DNA from: Hydractinia symbiolongicarpus
Taxonomy: Eukaryota; Cnidaria; Hydrozoa; Anthoathecata; Hydractiniidae
Assembly: GCF_029227915.1 (NCBI RefSeq)
Contig: NC_079888.1
Location: 15,111,001 to 15,175,000, forward strand
Direction of reading: 5' to 3'
DNA: 64,000 nucleotides
In this document: positions 44,801 through 53,981 of the stretch, in pieces
Numbering within the stretch: the stretch's first letter is position 1
Layout: the number at the start of each line of letters is the position of its first letter
Position numbers and translations under genes: made by a program
Notes under the pieces: generated by a model
What the model saw: the letters and a program-made list of their open reading frames with translations, nothing else
The model's database searches: none
Told to the model about the DNA's origin: nothing

Positions 44801-46583
44801 GGATTAATATACGAGCAATGTCACATGCACATTGTTATTGTCTCTTTCTTCTAAAATGTTTTGTCAGCAGTCTCTTTTCAATGAAATTAACAACAAACCG
44901 CTTTGTGATAAAATTTCAAAAAATTTATGGGTCTTTCTACGTGTTTGAATAACTAGTTCAATAGAATCCGTACTTTAGGAACAATACCGATTTTAAAAGG
45001 CTGCACTGTTAAGGAATGCAAACCTCCATACTTTGAAAACAAATTTCTTCATGTTTTACTTCTTGACACCGTCGGAAGAGAGTTTTATCTGTCTGCTGAA
45101 TCAGAGAAAGCAAAAAAAGATTGGCATGAAGCTCTTTCGCTGGCAATCGAATCAAGACCACACATAGACGATGCTAATACACCAAATGAACCAGTAAGCT
45201 TTACATTTTTGTTCTTACAGTAGTTAAAAAATAAGAACGGATCCTACGACATTGAAAAGTTGACGGAGGCGATGCGTTTATGACTCAAAAAATAATAAAA
45301 CAACTTATGGATGATTTACCGCCTCCTACCCATACTTTAAAAACCATGTTATACCCCTTGTACATTAATTGATACTAATCCGTATTTAGAAAAATTATCA
45401 GGCCCTTTATTGAAGTTTTACTTATCCTTAATGTTAACTTGAAATGTATGTTGATCTTAGATATATGAAATGATCCAAGACATAATGAAACAAATGCCAG
45501 CAACAAGAGGAACCAGGAGGTATCAACACATTTTTTTTTGTTTATTTTAATTCCCAATAATAAGTAGTCTTGATAATTGTTTTAAGGACCACTTTCCGCG
45601 TGACGTAGTTCTTTTAATTTCATTTTGAGAACAGTAGGCATGCGCGCACTTTTGTTTAGGTGAAAAAGCAGGATTGACACAGGGTGCGAAGGCTATTGAA
45701 GAAGATATAAGATTTTTCGGGTAGCATAAGATCCGAGAGGAACTGGAATTAAATTTTAACAATATTCTTACAATTCTTTTTTTCTTTTTACTAATCTTAA
45801 GCAAATATCTCTTTTTTTTTTAATTAACTTCCTTTTGGTCTTTTGTTTATATGTTCCACCTACAAAAATGCTTGCACTTGTGCAAAGAAATTGCAAATTT
45901 TTAACTTTTGTAGACATGTAAGTCATCTATTAAGTAAGGTTTCGCTCCTTTTACTGAATGTTTAAAAAAATCCAGTTCCTCTAGTCTTCAAAAAAAAGAT
46001 TAAAAAAATACGAAGACCAAGTTTAAACTAAGATTTCATGTTTATATTTTGCAGTTCAAGTAGTGCATCGAGTCTTTCTTCGATATCCGATGAGTTTGAT
46101 CAAAACAGGAAGACAATTGGGTCATTCTCTATCACATCCCCGGATAATTCCCAATTATATCTTCAAGAAGACAAATTAAACTCTAGTGAGTTTCCTCACT
46201 ACGTTGTCCCAAGACCACGACCACGATCAGTATCTGATAACAATTTGTTTTCGAGAACCCACAGCTTGGCAGAAACTAAAAATAATTTTGACGACCACCA
46301 CGAAGAAGTATCATTCTCTTTGAATTCCAAAGAACCTGCCAATAATACCAATAACGGGAAAAACAGTAACGACTCCGACTTTAAAAATTTAGCGTCAATG
46401 ATATCGATAAACAAAGAGTGTGGAACGATTGTTTTTTCAGACATGAAATTAGAATTTCCAAGTTCAAGCTCAATTGAATTATCAGAGAACGTTTTAAAAG
46501 TGACGACATCACAAGGTCAATGCGTGTTTTCAACACTCGTACAAAGGAAAGAGGAAGAAGCAAAACAGGAACATAGAACGTAG
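41843..46583 (+). CDS. GAB-like PH-domain adaptor, tandem copy B (355 aa)
   Basis: Exons 41843-42107 (donor ATAA|GTACGT, phase 1), 44979-45193 (acceptor ACTTTAG, donor CCA|GTAAGC), 45461-45519 (acceptor ATCTTAG, donor AGGAG|GTATCA, phase 2), 46055-46583 (acceptor TTTTGCAG, stop TAG). PH domain: GDVLIEDWMIKSPP, SWRRRYFALLEINH, LHDVYLVYWKK, then across the intron RTIPILKGCTVKE and REFYLSAESEKAKKDWHE. Exon 3 encodes IYEMIQDIMKQMP. Exon 4 has a Ser-rich start, HYVVPRPRPRSVSD, RTHSLAE, and the C-terminal module TIVFSDMKLEFPSSSSIEL ... KVTTSQGQCVFS. It lacks the long charged tail of copy A. Intron 1 (2.9 kb) is swollen by two short Helitron-like elements (42824-43124) and older repeats. AATAAA at 46640. 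Same inferred role as copy A. Confidence 0.85.
42824..42957 (-). mobile_element. Short Helitron-like element, best-preserved copy
   Basis: On + it reads CTAGTCGTTAG, then the perfect hairpin CCCGTGGAAAAATCCACGGG, then TTCGCCCGTCC, ACCGCATTGTGTGCGTCTCG, CTACTTGCGCAGC, GTGACAGACAGACG and ends CGGGCATTATAATATAGA. On the minus strand this is 5' TC ... hairpin ... CTAG 3', preceded on the + side by A: the diagnostic ends of a Helitron (A|TC...CTAG|T). 134 bases, no coding capacity. Confidence 0.72.
42958..43124 (-). mobile_element. Short Helitron-like element, TCTC variant, abutting the previous
   Basis: Starts CTAGTCGTTAGCCCATGG immediately after the preceding copy, contains CGCCCGTTGCAACAAAG and GGTACGCGGCTTTTGCGGAC, ends CGACGGCTATTATTAAAGAGA before T. 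Left hairpin has one mismatch. Confidence 0.68.
44370..44956 (+). repeat. Old intronic repeat copies ending in CTAG
   Basis: In intron 1 of PH copy B the phrase AACAAACC(A/G)(T/C)TTTGTGATAA recurs (about 44393, 44503, 44893). Two copies end similarly: ...TACTTCCACGGGGTATATAACTAG (44567) and ...CTACGTGTTTGAATAACTAG (44955). Probably diverged relatives of the Helitron-like family. Confidence 0.4.
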
Positions 46584-47988
46584 TTTTTTATAACCTCGAT
46601 TTTTCGTATGTCGACTGATTTTTAAAAACTGGTAATAATAATAAATACTAGTTTGGCGTTGTATCAACACTCAAACTGGTACAGTATTTGAAGTGTAATT
46701 TTAGATTGTGCTACAGAAATGTAAAAGAATGATTGCAAATGCGCACAAAAATATATTGAATTATTATTAGTATTTAATGAGATAAATTAAATGTATTTAT
46801 TATTAGCTTCCATTGTTGCACTATTGTCAACTGCATGTAAACAATTTAATTAAATATATACTTTGAGAATTTCTTTTAATAAAGTCTTCTTTTGTTAAGT
46901 TACAGCGCTATAGTTCTGTTGTAACCGACACACACGTGCAAAAAGAAATCAACAGAGTGTACTTTAACATTACAATTTTTAACGTATACATCTCATCTAT
47001 AATCTTGGTCAAATTATGTTGACAGCTAATTTTTTACTTCATCGCCACAAGCAACTGAATAGGCTATTTCTAAAACAGATTAACGTCACAATTTACCTGT
47101 CAATATACGATCTTAAGTTGTTTTTTTATTAAATCAAAACTCTTTAATCGCTTTAATTGTTGCTGACATCAGCATGATCATTTTGTTGATATTTCGGGAA
47201 CGTTGACTTGTGGTGCAGGCGTGCTCGATAATGCGACTTGCATATTCTAATCGCCGTCCACCTGATGTACAAAAATAGGAATCTTTGCAGTCTGCCAGTT
47301 GCAGAGAATTTGCTATTTATACTTAGTTTGATAAATGTTGTTCTTTGTCGCTGTTGAATATCGACAAATCAATAATGTGTGATGGATTTTTAGATCTCGT
47401 AAGAGAAGTATCAACTTATTTTAGGTCGTAAATAAATAAAAAAATGCATTTGTTTTGTTTTTATGAAACTAGCCAAACTGAAGCATAATTTACTAGGATC
47501 CGAACGCTGTGACTTTCTTAATATTTATATTACGATCCATTTATATTACGATCCATTATTAATCTGTCTAATATTTAGACAGAATGTTAATTAATAATGC
47601 TTTTTGTTCATATAAACTATTAAACCTTACATTATAAAAACATGGCTTTTGCTCTATAGGGCTTTAGTCTGATTATTGATATTTAAATGATTTTGTTAAG
47701 GAGTATAAGTACATAGACTGGTGTGCAATTGGGCTATGCAATAGTTACGATGGTAGACAAATACATCAATATTAGTGGCAACATCGAGCAATTCAAATTA
47801 GAACAAATAAAATTAACTTTCTTGATCTCCTGTCCTATTATATGATATTGAGCTGAAACGCTTTCTAAATCTGAAAGATAATTAAAAAACGGTTATTACT
47901 TAAGTATTAGAAGGCATGCTTACCAAAGTCGTAAGACAACAAGACACAATAGTTGGAAGAGCACATCAAAATAACAACACAATTTACG
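46584..47988. other. Intergenic region between PH copies B and C
   Basis: 1.4 kb with no exon or strong repeat. A local direct duplication, ATATTACGATCCATT, occurs twice (47526-47555). The ~30 bases before the start of copy C closely match those before copy B. Confidence 0.45.
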
Positions 47989-50900
47989 ATGAGCGCGAAG
48001 AACAACGAAGGAAAACTTGGAGACGTGCTGATGGAAGATTGGATGATTAAATCGCCTCCAGTTGAGAAACTTCAACAATTACAATCTTGGCGAAGGCGAT
48101 ATTTTGCTTTGCTTCATATAAATCATAAACACACTGTGCCTCATAATTGGTCAAAAAAGGGTTCTAAATCGTTAGAAAATTTGCACGATGTGTATTTGGT
48201 TTATTGGAAAGATGATAAGGATCGAAAGAATGGCGTAAAACCTATAAGTTAGTTTATTTTTGTTAGTAATTTTTTTGCCTATCTTCATTTTTACTATTGC
48301 TTTTTCTATTCTGTTTTTTTCATATTTTATTTTACCTTTTTTGTTTCAGTTCCCGCTTGCTTGTTTGTTTTGTTTTTAATTTTCATCACTAAAATGCACG
48401 AGGTAAAGATAGTAAAAGGATTAATTTGCAGAACGAAAGATTGCGAAATAACTAAATTACTAGACAGTTGATAGAAAAAACTCTGACCACTTGCTCTTGA
48501 AACTCCAGTCTTATACGACGTTTAATGCAAAAACTGCTCTGAAAATTTCTACACATAATTTTATAACAAAAGTACGTAGGCTGAATAAAAATCCAAAATC
48601 AGGTAAAGGGTATTTCCTTTTAAGTTTCGCAAGCTGACACGAAAAGTCCTTAATTGCATGCTGACAATAAAAGTATTAACATGAACAGGCAATCTAGAAA
48701 ACTTAATAAGCTTTTATCCCAACTGGTATAATATATTGCAATGAAAGGCGCATAATAGCTTCTATTCTTACGATCTCTTTGCAATGTTTTAGGAACCATA
48801 AGTTTATTAAACTAAAAAATTCATTATAAGTTCACTTCTAATAGTAGTAAGAATTCGTGCAAGCAAAATTCATTACTTTAAGTTAACAGGCGGGCTAGAA
48901 TGCAAGAAATTGCGAAATGGGAAATATAAATGACGGGAAATCATCCGTGGAATATTCCACAGGGTAACAAATAGCCTCTATAATCAAGGACGTTGTCGAC
49001 CAAAACCGTTAAATGACGCACAGAATCTCCAGGGTGCAAATAAGAAATGTGATATTGTGTCTTTTCCACAAACTAATTACTGTTCTTTTGTATAATTTCA
49101 AACTTTCCATCTGTAAGTCTAAAATGGTAGCTGCGAGAAGCGGTTGGCAAATTCCTGGATTAAGAGAAAGTCAGTTAAATCAAAAGATATGTTTCTTCAT
49201 TTGCAGCTAATAGGTTAAGAAGTACCAGGATTGATACCCAGAGTGAAGTGTCCCTTTTCAAAGTTTTGTGAGTAGCAAATAAATCTCTGTGTTTCGTGAG
49301 TACATGATCATTTTAAATTAAAATTCTCTTTGTTGTGTTTGAGGTTATCGAGACAATGAGTTCATTCAAAAATATATTAGAGCAGCGTACGGAAATGCTC
49401 TTGTTTTTGAATTTTTATGCTCTTAATAAAATTTTTTAATAATTGTTCACATTAAGACATTAATCGCGATCAGAATTTTAAGCTAGATAATCGAGGCAAA
49501 TTTGCCTTGATGAAAAAAATTGATTGGTATTCGTTTGCGAACTGATATCTTTGCTCCAATTACAAACTTAAATTTTAGAATCAGCGTTGATATGGATATA
49601 ATATTTGCGTTTCAGAAACAATACCGATTTTAAAAAACTACACTGTCAGCGAATGCAAACCACCATGCTTTGAAACAACACATCATCATGTTATACTCCT
49701 CGACACTATCGAAAGAAAGTTTTATCTTTGCGCTGACACAGAGAAAGCTGGAAAGAAATGGCTTAAAGAACTTTTGAATGCAATCGAGTCAACGCTACAC
49801 GTAGATGCCGGACATTATTGCAAAGAACATGTAATTAAATTTCTTTTTCGCTATTAAGTACTGAATCATGCAGCATTACAAAAATGTTTAAGAGAATTGA
49901 AAAAAATTGGAAATGAATTTGATGCATACTATTATGATATAAGAGGATTATGCAATGTACTAGAAATATTCGGTGAATTACTTTTATTTTGACACAAATT
50001 TCAGAAATTCTGCGAATAGAGAAATGCAGATAGGATTTTCATAGAAATTCATTTTCGCGAATAATTTCTATTGTCATTATTTTCTTATTATATTTCGACT
50101 TATTTTCGCAAAGTGCGCAAAAATTAATTTGGCTATTAATTAATCTCACTAACAGTGTTTATATGGTAAATTTTCCATTTGATATTACTGAGCAGAGCTC
50201 AAAATTGTTTGACGGTAATTTTCAACTTACATCGACCTTAGATATATGAAGTAATTCGAAATATTATGATTGACGTGCCGAGCAGACCGCCTAGCAAACC
50301 GCCTACCGAACATACGCACGAACTGACGAGCAAACCAACAAGCGAACTGAAGAACGAACCGACGAGCAAAGCAACAAGCGAACCAACAAGTAAACCGATG
50401 AACGAAGCAACGACCATAGGGCGTAGAAAGTATGGATCCTTTATAGTTTTGTTTTGTTTTTACTAATGTTTATTTGTCATTAAGATAACACGAACTTCAA
50501 AACTCTTTTACATTCTATAAGGAAGGTCTGATTAGGAGAACCACAGGTGATTAGGATTATCCTCAGAAACAGCAACTGCAGTTTTCTATATTGAATCTTA
50601 TTTTTAGGAGCATATTATTGTAGAAGAGATTAAAATGACTTGTAACGTCGATTTTTTAAGTCAAACAAAAACATAAGGACAACTACCGCGATTGGCTAAG
50701 TAGCTACAACGTTTGCAAGGTTCTTGCTTATGTTAAGCTGCTTTGTGGTTTGTCAGTCTGTTTTTCAATGTCGTTAGATCCGAGAAATAACAATTTAATT
50801 ACAATAATTACATTCTATTATTATCGAGTTCTCTTTAATATTATAAACGCGCCATTTTAACAACTAATACCAGCTAGGCAATAGGCGCGCCGTTTTAACA

Positions 50901-51557
50901 GATAATTAGATTATTGTTTACACGATCATTTCGATTCTACTTCAATTTAAACTCACCTACTCATTTTGTGGTGTCATATAACTGGCTCATTAGAATTTTA
51001 TTAGTAGCTTCTGAGAGGATTATTGTGCACCACTCGCCCAATCTCGCTCTGAGGACTGTTAGATTTGTTGGGGACAAAGTTGCGCTTAGAAACTGTGATA
51101 CTTGTTTTTGTTTTGCAGTCCCAGTACCTCATCAAGTCTGTCTTCGAATTCAGAGAGTGGTTTCATGTCTGGCACAGCCTTAACCCTATCAGAGGAAAAA
51201 AATGACAGCTTTTACGTGCCCATGGTTCCTTTGAAAGAAAAGAATCCACCACCACGGCCGGTGACTGAGGCGTATCAACGTGTGCCTCCAAGAGAGAATG
51301 GAAAGAAACCACGGCGGACTCGAAGTTTACATGTCGGCCCTCCTCTGGACGACCATTGTATTGATAAAAGACCAGTACCTTTTTTAAATGAAAAAACAGT
51401 ATCAAAGATTTTAATAGAGGGACATTCCGGAACTATTTTCTTCTTAAATACTAAATTAGAAGTTTCACATTTAAAGTCAATTGAAAATTTAGAAGATGGC
51501 ATAAAGGTGACAACATCAGAATGTCAATGTGTTTTGACAAAAATAAAGCAAACGTAA
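47989..51557 (+). CDS. GAB-like PH-domain adaptor, tandem copy C (366 aa)
   Basis: Exons 47989-48247 (donor ATAA|GTTAGT, phase 1), 49616-49830 (acceptor GTTTCAG, donor CAT|GTAATT), 50242-50429 (acceptor CCTTAG, donor AGAAA|GTATGG, phase 2), 51119-51557 (acceptor TTTTGCAG, stop TAA). I start at the ATG matching copy B (MSAKNNEGKLGDVL) rather than the in-frame ATG at 47953, which would add 12 residues not seen in A or B. PH domain: DWMIKSPPVEKL, SWRRRYFALLHINH, RKFYLCADTEKAGKKWLK. Exon 3 begins IYEVIRNIM but is three times longer than in B, filled with a Thr/Ser/Pro/Lys/Glu repeat. Exon 4 has NPPPRPVTEAYQRVPPRENG, RRTRSLH and the module TIFFLNTKLEVSHLKSIE ... KVTTSECQCVLT, then stops almost at once. 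AATAAA at 51804. Confidence 0.83.
48935..48977 (+). mobile_element. Right-end remnant of a Helitron-like element
   Basis: GGGAAATCATCCGTGG and AATATTCCACAGGGTAACAAATAG: the terminal hairpin and a CTAG-like end in intron 1 of PH copy C, strongly diverged. Confidence 0.4.
50275..50415 (+). repeat. Coding repeat expansion in exon 3 of PH copy C
   Basis: Degenerate 12-base units of the form GA(A/G)C(G/C)(A/G)ACGAGCAAA / CCAACAAGCGAA, about ten copies, coding alternating TSKPTSE / NEPTSKA-type residues. Copies A and B have nothing comparable in this exon. Confidence 0.75.
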
Positions 51558-53981
51558 GAAAAAGTATCAAAAAGCAAAATGAATGAAAAAATTAAAATAG
51601 CAGAAAAGTACTTATTCTGTAAACAAGATGCATCTGTAAGAAATGACAGAAATTAGTAGCTACAACGAAAAGTGTCTTGAAGTGGTTTAAGAGGGGAAGA
51701 GGTTTGAGGAGGGGTGTGCAACACATAAAATAGCTAAAGTCCTTAACTCTCAATTTTCGTCGCTGCATAAAAAACATTTTAAAAACCATGGCACCTCATC
51801 AACAATAAACTTTTCGTTAGCATTTCAACCATTTCAATTTATTATTTTGACTTTCTTAGCTTTTCGTTTTTATAAAAGCAACAAAGTGCGTAGAACATGC
51901 CAAAACTTTTGTCGGTTAACTGAATTTACGATAAAGATTGATTTTGGATGGAAAGAATAACATTAAGTGGAATTTTGAGGCTGAAAATTAGAACACAATT
52001 AGCCTACCTGGTCTGAAAAAGGCAATGTGCACGGTTTGAATGGGAGATTAAAGATGGCGAAAAAAGAAATGGAACAAAAAAATTGATCGTAATTATGTTG
52101 TATATTGTTTTAAAAAAATAAAAAAAATTTCCTTTGTAAACGATTTTTATACAAAGTTATTTTCTGTCTTTAGACATATTTAGCATAAATACTATGTATT
52201 ATGTAAATTATTAAAGAGTGAAGTATGTTATATTACTGGCATGTTTGTTTTTTGAACCATCTCTTGTATTGCACGTTGTGGGATCCTCGCTAATTAAAAG
52301 TCTGAATGCTTGAAACCTTATACTGCATTTATGAAATTGCCTCACGGTATCATAACAATGGGAGAGGTTGATAAGATCACAAATCAGTTATATTAGAGAG
52401 TGTTTTCATGTCACAATTCAGGTTGATGACAAGGTTGATCACCGTTCTTCTGGCGCATTGCCATGTAGTTAAATATGGCTCCTGCCTTGTGCTCTTATAA
52501 AAGCGAAATTAGCAGCGGATTTATGAATTAATGCCAGGGCTTGTTTACCTGGTGCTCTTGGATAAAATTTTATCGTCCCCGATAAGAGATCCCACTCATT
52601 GACTTTTATAGCCCATAGCTTCAAGTTGCATAAGAATTTTATGTTGTAGCGCTATAAATTTGACAATAATTGGGTATATGTTTGAACAGGATGAGTAGGA
52701 TCTAAGACCTTTATGCCTATACCCAGAACAAAGGGCTCAGAACTGTAAAGGACAACTCCAGACGCAGGTCCGTAAAGGAAGACACAGGTGAATGTAATTG
52801 ATACGTGGAATATGTATCCATTTTATAACACCCGTTGAATACGTCTGTCATGCGAAATGGTACTGCAAGTAGCGAGACAGTAGTCCTTGACTATGTGTAT
52901 ATTCTCTATTTTTTATAAATGGTAATATAGATTTTTTTTATTTTTCCTTACATATTTCATACAAAATAACCCAGATATCTCAATTTATGTGTATTGAACG
53001 CATAATATTATTTTAATCACTATTTTAAACTTTACGCAATAACAAGTTTCAAATTTATATTGAATGTGAACAGCCTGATAACATCATCACAAATCCTTCC
53101 ACCAATCTTCTTATCAGTTTAACGAAAGCTTGTGACGTTATGGTACGTTAATAGAGAATAAATTAGCCTCATTAAACTAACTTCTATAGTTGGCCAATAA
53201 GCTACAGCAAATTATATTATTGTGCATAAAAAGAATTTTAAGTCACGAGTACGAGTTTTCCACATGCATTGTAAATATACCAGAACAGTACAAAATAAGC
53301 GCAAAGGAATAAATATTTTGTGTTAGGTATTGTATGACACTCGCTGCACCTTTCTTTCTTTCTAGACTGACTCTACTATAACAAAGATGTAAAGATAATA
53401 ATAAATAAAGTTATTTTCGTTTGAGGTACGAATTAAAAAATAATGTAGCCCTTCTTTTCAAATCATCAAAACACAAAAAGCAGCTCTTTTTTTAGTGCAA
53501 ACTGGTATCCCGCGCTGCATGAAACCCTTTAACCAAAAAACGTTTGACAGATATCCCATGCTAGTGATTTTTCTTTTGCAAATTATTTTTTGATAATACA
53601 TTACAAGTTATTCTTAACAATATTTAATTTGCAACGATGATTTGGTTAGATTTTATCGCTATTTTCTTTCTTTGTGAAGATGTAGACCAAAACGAACTTT
53701 TCTTGATATTTGTATGTTTTTAAAGGAACAAAGACAATTTAATTCCCATACCAAGATGGCTGAAACATCCATTTATAAAACAATGTGAAGAAGCTGGACC
53801 GTATCCATCCGTGACCACATAAAATAGTTTCTTTAAATATACAAACTACACATTTAATAATAAAACTTTTCATACTGTGCAACCCTATATCAATAACTAG
53901 TCATGGTAAATCATAGCTGTTCTTGATTGCATCACTTGCACACACCACGCAATAAAAGTACTTCCGTCAATTCTCTTATAA
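51558..53981. other. Intergenic region with a Helitron-like fragment
   Basis: No supported gene. 52817-52890 carries ATCCATTTTATAACACCCG, ATACGTCTGTCATGCG and GCAAGTAGCGAGACAG, the 5' (TC) half of the short Helitron-like family without its 3' hairpin. The rest should contain the 3' UTRs of PH copy C (+) and of the GPCR (-), which converge here. Confidence 0.45.

Noticed and set aside
47953-47988. Upstream in-frame ATG for PH copy C
   Set aside because: Copies A and B lack the extra residues, and the matching region of B is leader sequence.
52430-52640. Possible retroelement coding remnant on the minus strand
   Set aside because: A few protein-like words appear in different frames but none matches an RT, integrase or protease motif I can name.
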